A stretch of 64,000 nt of DNA, taken from NCBI GenBank assembly GCA_964505415.1, contig CAZDHW010000008.1, forward strand, positions 4,708-68,707, read 5' to 3'. Every line of letters begins with the position of its first letter. Position 1 is the stretch's first letter. Below the pieces are notes generated by a model that saw nothing but the letters and a program-made list of their open reading frames with translations, made no database searches and had not been told where the DNA came from. The translations under genes and the position numbers were made by a program. Below, piece by piece: positions 49,561-57,928 of the stretch. This DNA is from DTDR01 sp964505415 (GTDB lineage: Bacteria; Hydrothermota; Tepidihabitantia; Tepidihabitantales; DTDR01).

Positions 49561-52500
49561 GGCAAAATAATAAATTTTTTCTTTTTATTCTTTTCCCTAA
49601 TAAAATAAATACCTTTTTTAATTTTTTCCTTTTTTATCCTTTGACCTAAGGGATTAAAGATATTTAATCCTTTTCCATCAAAATTTATCTCTTTTAATCT
49701 TTTTATCACAACCATTTTTTCATTAATTGGGCTTTGATAACCAGCAAAAAGATGGAAAGGAATAGTTATTGAATAATTTTCACAATTGATAGCAAGGGCA
49801 AAATCTAAAGTCGAATCGGTTAAAGGGGAGAGGAGCATAAAGATAAAAGGAGAGAGATTGTGGGCGGTTTGACCCCGGGGGATATCGCCGAAATCCTTTA
49901 AAGAATCAATTACTATTACTTGTTGGTCAAAAGTAATAAGTTTTCCCAAGGTATTAAAAGCTGTTTGGTCACCCAGATTTTTTATCTCACAAGTTAATAA
50001 GATTCTTTCGTTAGGTTCAATTATCTGATTATTATTGCCTAAGGAATCAGAAAAAGTAATATTTATTATTGTCAAATATGGGCGTTGGTAAATCGGTGGA
50101 TTGGTAGTAAACTTTATTGCTCTTCGGGAAGTTAACATTGCAGCATTTGGATGATAATTGGTATTATAAAGATATTGGATACCTATATTTTCCTCTTCAT
50201 TTTCAATTCCTAAGGTTAAACTGGTGGGGTCAGCAACAAAATAATATTGAAAAAGAATTTCACCGTCACCAGTTATCGTTGGATAATATCTGGGGTCAAA
50301 GAAAAGAACTTGAAAAGTTTCTCTTATATTAGCCCTTCGGTGATGGGCAACTTGATAAAATTCAACAATATAAATTTTTTGACTGCTGTCATAATATTCA
50401 TAAATACTGCCGTAGCCTAAATTGGCACTTTCATTCGTATTCAAATCGTCCCAGAAAGGAGCAACCATCGCTTTTGGTCCAATGGTATCAGGTATTGGAC
50501 TATTATTCCCAAAGCGATAATCAGTTCTACCCATGGCCAAAAAGCCATTGGAACAAATAGAAAGGGAGTCGTAAAATTGACCATAATATTTAAATCTAAA
50601 AGGCAAAGGTAAAGTGATAACTGCGGCATCATGGTTAGAGATTTCGGGAATTAACCGACCGATTTGGGAGATTTCATACCAAGAATAAATTGGTGCTCGG
50701 CCGGTTAAAGTGTCAATGTCGTCATAGGCATAATAGCCATAATTATCTGGGCCAATCGGTTCCGAATTGCCAAGATTTTCTGAAATTAAAGTAATAAAGG
50801 AACTATCAAAAATGGAATATCTTTCACCCCTTCCCCAAAGATAAAATTTAAAATTTAGAGGAAAATTACTTGGTAGATAGGTTGGTGAAGTTAAAGAGAA
50901 ATAATAAAGGCTATTAAAAATCGTTTCTCGAGAATTTAGTTGATAAATATTTACAAAAGAATCAATAACATTCAAATAATTTAAGGCAATAATTTTTATC
51001 CTCACCTCTCTTAAAAAACTATTACCAATATTGCTTATTTTAGGAATTAATCTAATGCCTTCATTTCGGCCAATCTGGTGGTTATTATTACCAAAGGGAA
51101 AGGAATCATTAACAAATAAAGAAATTAATCTAAGTTTACCAGCATAAACACTTAAAGAGAAGGTTATTATCCATTGATTATTAAAGGTATCTTTTAAAAA
51201 GAGTTGAAAAGGTATTTGTTGATAGGCAGTACAATTTTGGGGAACAAAAAAGCGGTAATAGGCAGAACCTGAATCGGTGGGTAAGATATTGCCAAAATGG
51301 AGCAAAGAGTCCAAAACCTGAGCGACGTTGCTTCTTAAAACTCCCTTTACTCTTTCCGCTTGAGCTTGACCAATATTTTTAACTTTAAGATAACCCCAAA
51401 TCTCTTCTCCCGGATTTATTTGCCCATCGCCATTACCCTGAGGATAGTCATTAAGAGAAATATTATGAAAAACTAAATAAGGAATATTACTCGGAATTAC
51501 TTGGCAATCTTTCTTTTTAACAAAATAATTATGGATATAGGCACTAACTTTAAAATTACCAATATGAGAGGGTGAAAAGGTAAAAACAACTTCACCTAAG
51601 GAATTGGTGGAATCAACCAAATAAACAGTTGAATCCATTATCAAAGATACCAAAACATTACCTAAAGGCATTTGGGTTAAAGAATCTTTTATTCTTACCC
51701 GGTACAATTGGGGTTCTAAATTGACAATCGTTTCGCATTCAATTATTAATTTTCTTGGTATTTGTGTCCAAAGAGACATTTCCGGGCAACCATAAAAATT
51801 CCATTCTTGATAACGGGTTTGGTTATGAAATATTGAATCTAAAACATATTTTGCCCTTTTGTGAATTAAACCCAATTTATAAATTTTTTGATTAAATAGA
51901 GCATCAAAAAAGGCACGAGCATAAGTTCCCCTTTGTTGGGAAATATTACTGCCCGAAGTAATTGTGCCGAAAAAGGCGATTGCTCCTTTTAAAGAATTAG
52001 GACTCCCATATCTCATAAAGGCTTCACCAAGCATTGATTCGTTAGGAACTAAGGTCATTGTCTGACAAGTTGCCGAGATAACAATTGGCAGTTTATTTAT
52101 GTTGTTAGCTTGAGCAACATTAATATTAAATGGTGACCACCAATTACCAACTCCTTGTCCCCGATAAACTAAAAAAGCCCGGCCGTCATTCATACTATTG
52201 ATAATATCATTCGCATTATGACCAGCGAGATTTAAAAGGCTTTCGGCTAAAATAAAACCGTTTTCTAAAGCAAGATTTCTGATATAACGGGCATCGGCTT
52301 GGTAATAAGGGTCAGGTGGATTATCTTCTCTCACAATGGTTGTTATTTTTAAAATAAAAGAGGTATCTTCGCTAAAAATTTCGCCTTTCTCATAGGCTAA
52401 AATCTTTCTTACCATTGTTGAACATTGGGTAAAATTACGAAAAGGAAGTCTGCCAACGGGAATTTCAATTAAATAATTGCCAGAAATATCACCATAATAA

Positions 52501-52781
52501 TCATCCATTCGGTTATAAGCAGGAATAAAATTTGGTGCGCCTGCCAAAAGAATAAATTCTGGTTTTATTGGCCAATTATTATAGGCGTTTACTATAAAAT
52601 TTTTAATACTATCAGCAGTATGACCAGTTTGCGAAAGGGTAGCAATATAAGACTTTATTCCCTTTTCATTCTTCCAATTACTCAACTCTTCTAAAATCGG
52701 TTTATATTCATCAGGAGCAATAATCAAATATCTGGCACCATTAAAATTAAAAAGAAATATTAAAATTAAAATAGTTCCCAT
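49557..52781 (-). CDS. secreted gingipain-like C25 family protein with C-terminal sorting-like domain
   Basis: 1074 residues. After a signal peptide, the caspase-like C25 domain spans about 15-340: ARYLIIAPDEYKPILEELSN, FILLAGAPNFIPAYNRMDDY, IPVGRLPFRN, AFLVYRGQGVGNWW and LPIVISATCQTMTL with the candidate nucleophile Cys239. The catalytic His of the usual GHG motif is Gln209. CARDB-like segments follow (about 430-530), then a GPDNYGYYAYDDID domain (about 650-880) homologous to part of the 1704 protein, and the tail LNIFNPLGQ ... KKGIYFIRE. It is co-transcribed with the M14 gene. Confidence 0.85.
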   Translation of the reverse strand: MGTILILIFLFNFNGARYLIIAPDEYKPILEELSNWKNEKGIKSYIATLSQTGHTADSIKNFIVNAYNNWPIKPEFILLAGAPNFIPAYNRMDDYYGDISGNYLIEIPVGRLPFRNFTQCSTMVRKILAYEKGEIFSEDTSFILKITTIVREDNPPDPYYQADARYIRNLALENGFILAESLLNLAGHNANDIINSMNDGRAFLVYRGQGVGNWWSPFNINVAQANNINKLPIVISATCQTMTLVPNESMLGEAFMRYGSPNSLKGAIAFFGTITSGSNISQQRGTYARAFFDALFNQKIYKLGLIHKRAKYVLDSIFHNQTRYQEWNFYGCPEMSLWTQIPRKLIIECETIVNLEPQLYRVRIKDSLTQMPLGNVLVSLIMDSTVYLVDSTNSLGEVVFTFSPSHIGNFKVSAYIHNYFVKKKDCQVIPSNIPYLVFHNISLNDYPQGNGDGQINPGEEIWGYLKVKNIGQAQAERVKGVLRSNVAQVLDSLLHFGNILPTDSGSAYYRFFVPQNCTAYQQIPFQLFLKDTFNNQWIITFSLSVYAGKLRLISLFVNDSFPFGNNNHQIGRNEGIRLIPKISNIGNSFLREVRIKIIALNYLNVIDSFVNIYQLNSRETIFNSLYYFSLTSPTYLPSNFPLNFKFYLWGRGERYSIFDSSFITLISENLGNSEPIGPDNYGYYAYDDIDTLTGRAPIYSWYEISQIGRLIPEISNHDAAVITLPLPFRFKYYGQFYDSLSICSNGFLAMGRTDYRFGNNSPIPDTIGPKAMVAPFWDDLNTNESANLGYGSIYEYYDSSQKIYIVEFYQVAHHRRANIRETFQVLFFDPRYYPTITGDGEILFQYYFVADPTSLTLGIENEEENIGIQYLYNTNYHPNAAMLTSRRAIKFTTNPPIYQRPYLTIINITFSDSLGNNNQIIEPNERILLTCEIKNLGDQTAFNTLGKLITFDQQVIVIDSLKDFGDIPRGQTAHNLSPFIFMLLSPLTDSTLDFALAINCENYSITIPFHLFAGYQSPINEKMVVIKRLKEINFDGKGLNIFNPLGQRIKKEKIKKGIYFIREKNKKKKFIILP

Positions 52782-52787
52782 ATAAAA

Positions 52788-52816
52788 ATTTTAACTTTAA
52801 AAGCTTTTAAAATCAA
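52788..52816 (-). promoter_or_regulatory. promoter of the C25-M14 pair, leaderless
   Basis: Minus strand: TTGATT (52811-52816), 17-base spacer, TAAAAT (52788-52793). ATG 52781 follows after six bases. Confidence 0.65.
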
Positions 52817-52882
52817 ATTATGATAAATCCAATCGCTCATGGCTGTAAGGGATAACGGACTCTCAACAATAGCATTACGGCC

Positions 52883-52966
52883 TGCGTCTTTGGGTGAGAT
52901 TATATCTATTATAAAAACCTAAAAGATTAAATGAACTTTCAATAGTGCCTATCTCTGGAAGACGCA
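52883..52966. repeat. 8-base inverted repeat in the divergent intergenic region
   Basis: TGCGTCTT (52883-52890) and AAGACGCA (52959-52966), separated by 68 bases, between divergent genes starting at 52781 and 53045. The intervening sequence is A+T-rich and has no open frame. A small structured RNA or a mobile-element scar is possible; neither is supported further. Confidence 0.4.
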
Positions 52967-53002
52967 AAAAGAAAATTTATTATTACTTGTATAAATTGGG
53001 CC

Positions 53003-53030
53003 TTGATTTTTAAAATAATTTCTCTATAAT
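53003..53030 (+). promoter_or_regulatory. promoter of the polynucleotide kinase-like gene
   Basis: TTGATT (53003-53008), 16-base spacer, TATAAT (53025-53030), 14 bases before ATG 53045. No ribosome binding site is visible. Confidence 0.7.
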
Positions 53031-53044
53031 AAATAATTTAATTT

Positions 53045-53959
53045 ATGGAAATCCCTAAAAGTTGGCAGAAGGTGTGTGAGCGAATTCTATCGTCGCCAGG
53101 AAAAGTTTTAATTTTGGGTCGGGGAAGTGTTGGAAAAACATTTTTTACTACTTATTTAGCCAATGAAGGATATAAAAAGGGATTAAAAACTGGTGTCTTG
53201 GATATGGATATTGGTCAATCTAATATTGGTCCACCAACTACTATGGGCATAGGAATTTTAGAGAGAGAGATTAATAGTCTTTATGAAGTTTTGCCAAAGG
53301 AGATTTATTTTACCGGTGCTATTTCCCCCGCCTATCCTTTTGCCCAAAAGAATATCTTTTTTGGCTTAAAGAAACTTTTGAGTAAAGATTTTAATTTAGA
53401 TTTATTTATTATTGAATCAATCTCTTATCTGCGGGATAAAAATTTTATGAGTATGCTACTTTCCTTAGAAATGGAGATAATTTCCCCTAAATATGTGGTG
53501 ATTATTATTAAACCAACAGACATCTCTAAAAATCAAACGGTTAATGATTATCTTTCCGAAAAAGATACTGAAGATGGTGGAAAAATTTTTACTATTTGTG
53601 GCCCTCAAGGAATCAAAGCCAAATCACCCAATAAAAGAAAAAGATTCCGAATTGAATCGTGGTTAAGATATTTAAAAGATGGTAAAAAATATTTGGTTGA
53701 TAAAAGTTGGGATATTTGGGAAGGTGAGATTACCCAATTAAATGTTGCTTGTGGGTTAATGGATAAAAATGATGAGTATTTTGCTTGCGGAGTGCTTTTC
53801 GGCGGCGATGAAGATTATTATTATCTTTTTGCTCCTCCACTAGAAAGTGGGGTAAAAAGGATCGTGGTGGGTAAACGGGAGGTAGAAAAAGAAGTGATTG
53901 AATTTTGTAAAATGGCAAAAACCGAAGAAGAAAAATTAAAAGTCTTTATTGCTTCTTGA
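53045..53959 (+). CDS. Clp1/Grc3-type polynucleotide 5'-hydroxyl kinase
   Basis: 304 residues. Walker A GRGSVGKT (25-32) is followed by GLKTGVLDMDIGQSNIGPPT, the highly conserved D-x-D-x-G-Q-S segment of Clp1/Grc3/NOL9 kinases (Asp53, Asp55). The rest includes FFGLKKLLSKDFNLDLFIIE and a C-terminal beta-rich part. In eukaryotes and archaea these phosphorylate RNA or DNA 5' ends during RNA processing; they are uncommon in bacteria. It has its own promoter and sits upstream of the ribosomal-protein operon. Substrate is inference. Confidence 0.8.
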   Translation: MEIPKSWQKVCERILSSPGKVLILGRGSVGKTFFTTYLANEGYKKGLKTGVLDMDIGQSNIGPPTTMGIGILEREINSLYEVLPKEIYFTGAISPAYPFAQKNIFFGLKKLLSKDFNLDLFIIESISYLRDKNFMSMLLSLEMEIISPKYVVIIIKPTDISKNQTVNDYLSEKDTEDGGKIFTICGPQGIKAKSPNKRKRFRIESWLRYLKDGKKYLVDKSWDIWEGEITQLNVACGLMDKNDEYFACGVLFGGDEDYYYLFAPPLESGVKRIVVGKREVEKEVIEFCKMAKTEEEKLKVFIAS

Positions 53960-53984
53960 TTTTTCTTTAAATTTTTATTATAAT
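53956..53984 (+). promoter_or_regulatory. distal promoter upstream of rpsM
   Basis: TTGATT (53956-53961), 17-base spacer, TATAAT (53979-53984). It starts within the stop codon of the kinase gene and would give a leader of about 50 bases to rpsM. Confidence 0.5.
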
Positions 53985-54003
53985 TTAGTCTTTAAAGAAA
54001 TAA

Positions 54004-54031
54004 TTGACATTTTAATATTTTTTGATAAAAT
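54004..54031 (+). promoter_or_regulatory. proximal promoter of rpsM, leaderless
   Basis: TTGACA (54004-54009), 16-base spacer, TAAAAT (54026-54031), nine bases before ATG 54041. Confidence 0.75.
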
Positions 54032-54040
54032 TATAAAATT

Positions 54041-54421
54041 ATGGCAAGATTAGTAGGTGTTGATTTGCCTGATAATAAGAAGATTTTGTATGCCTTACCT
54101 TTGATTTACGGAATTGGCTTATCGACCGCCAAAAAGATTTTGGAAAAATTAAATATCTCTTTTGATAAAAAAGTAAAAGAATTGACTGATGAAGAATTTA
54201 CTGCTTTAAGAAAAGAAATTGAAACCAACTATAAAGTAGAAGGTGCTTTAAGAGCTGAAGTAAGCGCTAATATAAAAAGATTGATTGAAATTGGTTGCTA
54301 TCGGGGAATTAGACATCAAAGAGGTTTACCGGTTAGAGGTCAGCGAACAAGAACCAATGCGCGAACCAGAAAAGGACCAAGAAAAACATCAGGAGTTTTA
54401 AAAATTAAAAAAGGTAAGTAA
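54041..54421 (+). CDS. rpsM: 30S ribosomal protein S13
   Basis: 126 residues. MARLVGVDLPDNKKILYALP, IYGIGLSTAKKILEKLNI, CYRGIRHQRGLPVRGQRTRT and NARTRKGPRK are canonical uS13 motifs at the 30S head. It opens the rpsM-rpsK-rpsD-rpoA-rplQ run, the usual end of the S10-spc-alpha arrangement. rpmJ and infA, often just upstream, are absent. Confidence 0.99.
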   Translation: MARLVGVDLPDNKKILYALPLIYGIGLSTAKKILEKLNISFDKKVKELTDEEFTALRKEIETNYKVEGALRAEVSANIKRLIEIGCYRGIRHQRGLPVRGQRTRTNARTRKGPRKTSGVLKIKKGK

Positions 54422-54423
54422 TT

Positions 54424-54798
54424 ATGGCAAAAGCAAAATCAAAAAAGAAAGTTGAACCAATTGCAATTGCCCATATTCAGTGTACTTTTAATAATACTAT
54501 TGTTACCATTACCGATAAAAATGGCAATGTTTTGTGTTGGGCATCAGCCGGGAGAGCAGGTTTTAAGGGAACAAAAAAAGGCACTCCCTATGCTGCTCAG
54601 CAAGCCGGTGAAATGGCGGGAAAAGAAGCTTATGCGATGGGTGTTCGGAAAGTAGAGATTAAAATAAAAGGACCGGGACCGGGAAGAGAAGCGGCTATTA
54701 GGGCTTTACAAAATGCCGGTTTGGCGATTTTAAGTATTCAGGATGTGACGCCGATACCCCATAACGGTTGTCGGCCACCAAAGAAAAGAAGGGTGTAA
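54424..54798 (+). CDS. rpsK: 30S ribosomal protein S11
   Basis: 124 residues. HIQCTFNNTIVTITDKNGNV, WASAGRAGFKGTKKGTPYAA, IKGPGPGREAAIRAL and DVTPIPHNGCRPPKKRRV are canonical uS11. Two bases separate it from rpsM. Confidence 0.99.
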   Translation: MAKAKSKKKVEPIAIAHIQCTFNNTIVTITDKNGNVLCWASAGRAGFKGTKKGTPYAAQQAGEMAGKEAYAMGVRKVEIKIKGPGPGREAAIRALQNAGLAILSIQDVTPIPHNGCRPPKKRRV

Positions 54799-54800
54799 TT

Positions 54801-55412
54801 ATGGCGAGATATCGTGGTCCAAGATGTAAAATCTGTCGGCGCTTTGGTGAAAAGCTTTTTTTAAGAGGGGAGAAATGCTACAGTGATAAATGTATTTTAC
54901 AAAAACGGGGCGAAAAACCTCAAACCCAGCAGGCGCGTATGTCTATTTATGCCCTTCAATTACGAGAAAAACAGAAGGCAAAATTTATGTACGGAATTTT
55001 AGAAGAACAATTTAAAAAATATTACGAAGAAGCTCAGAAGAAACCAAATCCCGGCAGTGCCTTGTTAACTTTTTTAGAGACACGATTGGATAATGTAGTT
55101 TATCGTTTAGGTTTTGCTCCTTCCCGCGCTCAAGCTCGCCAGTTAGTTTCCCACGGTCATATTCGGGTTAATGGCAGAAAGATAGATATTCCTTCCTATC
55201 GGGTAAAGGTTGGTGATGAGATTACTATTGGTACCGAAAATTTAATTCCGAAAATAAGAGAAGAAATTATGGATAAGGAAAGCACCGGAGTCAGTTGGCT
55301 TATTCTTGACAGAGAAAATTTAAAAGGAAAAGTGATAAGTATGCCCAACGAAGAAGATTTAGCAGCAATTCCGGTTTCAGTAAAAGATATTATTGAATTT
55401 TATTCAAGATAA
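54801..55412 (+). CDS. rpsD: 30S ribosomal protein S4, zinc-binding form
   Basis: 203 residues. ATG 54801 gives MARYRGPRCKICRRFGEKLF; a longer frame from 54768 lies inside rpsK. Cys9, Cys12, Cys26 and Cys31 (C-x2-C ... C-x4-C) form the zinc site of the C+ S4 type. The S4 RNA-binding domain contains LDNVVYRLGFAPSRAQARQL and HGHIRVNGRKIDIPSYRV. S4 nucleates 30S assembly and often represses its own operon. Confidence 0.98.
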   Translation: MARYRGPRCKICRRFGEKLFLRGEKCYSDKCILQKRGEKPQTQQARMSIYALQLREKQKAKFMYGILEEQFKKYYEEAQKKPNPGSALLTFLETRLDNVVYRLGFAPSRAQARQLVSHGHIRVNGRKIDIPSYRVKVGDEITIGTENLIPKIREEIMDKESTGVSWLILDRENLKGKVISMPNEEDLAAIPVSVKDIIEFYSR

Positions 55413-55445
55413 TATGAAAAAAATTTTTTAATTGGGGATTTAAAA

Positions 55446-56495
55446 ATGCTTGAAAAAACTTATCGTTTAAAACATTTTATCATTTTAGAAAAAGTTGAAA
55501 TTGAAAAAGAAACCCAAACTGATTCCTATGCCAAATTCTTTATTGAACCTTTGGAAAGAGGTTGGGGACATACGATTGGTACCGCTTTGCGGAGAAGTCT
55601 TTTATCATCGGTTCAGGGAGCAGCTATTACCCAAGTAAAAATTGACGGAGTAATGCACGAATTTTCTACTATTCCGGATGTTTTGGAGGATGTGCCGCAA
55701 ATTATATTAAATTTAAAGAAAATCCGTCTCCGTTTGAATTCCGAAGTGCCAAAGACTTTATATCTTTATACCGAAAAAGAAGGTGAATATAAAGCGAAAG
55801 ATTTACAAGTTCCACCAGAGGTAATTATTGCTAACCCCGAACAATTGATTCTTACTTTGACTGCTGATAAAAAACTGAAAATGGAAATGAAAGTAGAAAA
55901 TGGTCGAGGATATGTGCCAGCGGAAAAATTTAGAAAGCAGGAGGAGGCACCAATCGGAACGATTTTTTTAGACGCTTTTTTTTCACCAGTAAAGAAAGTG
56001 AATTATCAGGTGGAAACGATGCAGTATTTAGAGAGAACCGATTTGGAAAGGGTGATTTTAGAAATTTGGACCGATGGCACGGTAACTCCTCAAGAGGCAT
56101 TAATTCAAGCGGCTTTAATTTTGAAAACCAGTTTTGAGCGGTTAATTCCTAAAGAAACTACTTTAGAATTTTTGCCGGAAGAAAAACCGGACCGAGAAAA
56201 AGAGAGGTTAAAGGAAATTTTGATGCGAAGTATTGAAGATTTAGAGCTTTCCAATCGGGCGATAAATTGTTTAAAAACTGGGAAATTTAAAGATGGTAGT
56301 AAAGTAAATGTAAAAACTATTGGTGATTTAGTTCAGTTATCAGAAAAGGATATTTTGAATATTGAAAATCTGGGTAAAAAGTCATTGGAAGAATTAAAAC
56401 ATGCTTTAGAAAAATGGGGATTGAGTTTAGGGATGGATGTTAGCGAAATAATGAGAGGTTTGAAAAAAGAAGATGAGACATCGAAGGAAAGTTAA
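55446..56495 (+). CDS. rpoA: DNA-directed RNA polymerase subunit alpha
   Basis: 349 residues. The N-terminal dimerisation domain has FFIEPLERGWGHTIGTALRR and LLSSVQGAAITQVKIDGVMH; the C-terminal DNA-binding domain starts about 260 with IEDLELSNRAINCLKTGKFK and ends NIENLGKKSLEELKHALEKW, GLSLGM. The C-terminal domain has a short insertion (TGKFKDGSKVN) after the first helix. Its 3' end overlaps rplQ by 23 bases. Confidence 0.99.
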   Translation: MLEKTYRLKHFIILEKVEIEKETQTDSYAKFFIEPLERGWGHTIGTALRRSLLSSVQGAAITQVKIDGVMHEFSTIPDVLEDVPQIILNLKKIRLRLNSEVPKTLYLYTEKEGEYKAKDLQVPPEVIIANPEQLILTLTADKKLKMEMKVENGRGYVPAEKFRKQEEAPIGTIFLDAFFSPVKKVNYQVETMQYLERTDLERVILEIWTDGTVTPQEALIQAALILKTSFERLIPKETTLEFLPEEKPDREKERLKEILMRSIEDLELSNRAINCLKTGKFKDGSKVNVKTIGDLVQLSEKDILNIENLGKKSLEELKHALEKWGLSLGMDVSEIMRGLKKEDETSKES

Positions 56496-56838
56496 AAAAT
56501 TACAAAGAGATGTTGACCATCGGAGAGCGCTGATTAAAAATCTTTGTCGTTCTTTATTGAAGCACGAAAAGATTGAGACTACTTGGGTAAAAGCAAAAGC
56601 AATGCGTCCTTTTATGGAACATTTGATTGATATTGCCAAAAAAGATACGGTGGCTAATCGCCGGCGGGCCTTTGCTTTTCTTTGTGACCGAAAATTGGTA
56701 AAAAAACTTTTTGAGGATGTGGCTAAAAGGTTTGCTGATGTTACTGGTGGCTATACGCGAGTAATAAAAACTCGTACCCGGGTAGGTGATAATGCTCAAA
56801 TGGCGATAATTGAGTTTACCCGGGCAGCAGCTAAATAA
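56473..56838 (+). CDS. rplQ: 50S ribosomal protein L17
   Basis: 121 residues. MRHRRKVKKLQRDVDHRRAL, NLCRSLLKHEKIETTWVKAK and GGYTRVIKTRTRVGDNAQMA are canonical bL17. The start lies within the end of rpoA. Confidence 0.99.
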   Translation: MRHRRKVKKLQRDVDHRRALIKNLCRSLLKHEKIETTWVKAKAMRPFMEHLIDIAKKDTVANRRRAFAFLCDRKLVKKLFEDVAKRFADVTGGYTRVIKTRTRVGDNAQMAIIEFTRAAAK

Positions 56839-56840
56839 AA

Positions 56841-57200
56841 ATGCTCCGAAAAATCGTTAAAAGTAAAATTCACGGAATTCGGGTTACTAATAAAAATTTG
56901 GAATATGAAGGTAGTATTACTATTGATGAAGAAATTTTGAAGAAAGCCGATATCATTGAAAACGAAGTGGTTATTGTCATTAATATAAATAATGGCGCCC
57001 GTTTTGAAACCTATGTGATGAAAGGAAAAAAGAAGAGCGGTGTTTGTGAATTGAACGGTGGGGCTGCCCGGTGGGGTGAAGTGGGCGACAGATTAATTAT
57101 TATTTCTACCTGCTTGATGGAGACTACCCAAGCAATAACTTATACACCCAAAAAAATTTTTGTTGACGAGAAAAATCAAATTATAAATAATTGTCAATAA
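56841..57200 (+). CDS. panD: aspartate 1-decarboxylase
   Basis: 119 residues. The proenzyme cleaves itself between Gly24 and Ser25 in EYEGSITIDEEIL to make the pyruvoyl group; KSKIHGIRVTNKNL and NINNGARFETYVMKGKKKSG, LNGGAARWGEVGDRLIII are conserved. It forms beta-alanine for coenzyme A. Two bases after rplQ, it extends the ribosomal operon. Confidence 0.97.
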   Translation: MLRKIVKSKIHGIRVTNKNLEYEGSITIDEEILKKADIIENEVVIVININNGARFETYVMKGKKKSGVCELNGGAARWGEVGDRLIIISTCLMETTQAITYTPKKIFVDEKNQIINNCQ

Positions 57201-57928
57201 ATAATTACCAAGCAGTCATTCTGGCAGCTGGTCGCAGTCGCCGAATTGGTATTCCTTATCCAAAAGTTTTTTTGCCTTACAAGAAACAGCCAATAATTAT
57301 CTATCTTTTAAAAAAACTATTAAAGATTAAAAAAATTGAAAAGGTTATCATTGTTTTTAATCAAGAGGGTTTAAAAGAAGCTAAAGAATACTATTGGGAT
57401 TATTTTTCTAATCCTCGAGTTTTACTTGCTTGTCAAGAAGAGCCGAAGGGTACGGGCGATGCTTTGCTTACTGCTTTACCTTTTTTAAAAGCTACTGATA
57501 AAATCATTGTCCTTTGCGGTGATACTCCCTTGATTGAAAAGTCGACATTAGCAAGGATGATTAAATTGTATGAGAAAGAAAAACCAGGAATTATTATTCT
57601 AACATCTCTTTTGAAAAATCCTACTGGTTACGGAAGAATTTTGCGAAATAAAAAAAAGGAAATTGTTGCGATTGTTGAAGAAAAGAACGCTTCACCAAAA
57701 ATTAAAAGAATAAAAGAAGTAAATAGTGGTTGTTATCTTTTTGATTTAACCAGTGTTGGTGATTTAGTTAAAGAGATTAAAGAAAATGAATTAACGAAAG
57801 AGTATTATTTGACCGATTTAGTAAAATTGGCAATCACTAAAAAAATAAAAGTGTTAGGGATAAAAACTAAAAGTAGGGAGATAAAGGGAATAAATACCTA
57901 CCAAGATTATCTTTCCCTTTTAAAATGA
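57191..57928 (+). CDS. GlmU-like sugar-1-phosphate nucleotidyltransferase (single domain)
   Basis: 245 residues. AVILAAGRSRRIGIPYPKVF is the nucleotide-binding motif, QEEPKGTGDALLTALPFLK and VLCGDTPLIEKSTLARMI the next two, and REIKGINTYQDYLSL matches the GlmU link region. The left-handed beta-helix acetyltransferase half of GlmU is missing, so it can do at most the uridyl transfer. The start is TTG 57191 overlapping panD by ten bases. The specific sugar is not proven. Confidence 0.88.
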   Translation: MSINNYQAVILAAGRSRRIGIPYPKVFLPYKKQPIIIYLLKKLLKIKKIEKVIIVFNQEGLKEAKEYYWDYFSNPRVLLACQEEPKGTGDALLTALPFLKATDKIIVLCGDTPLIEKSTLARMIKLYEKEKPGIIILTSLLKNPTGYGRILRNKKKEIVAIVEEKNASPKIKRIKEVNSGCYLFDLTSVGDLVKEIKENELTKEYYLTDLVKLAITKKIKVLGIKTKSREIKGINTYQDYLSLLK

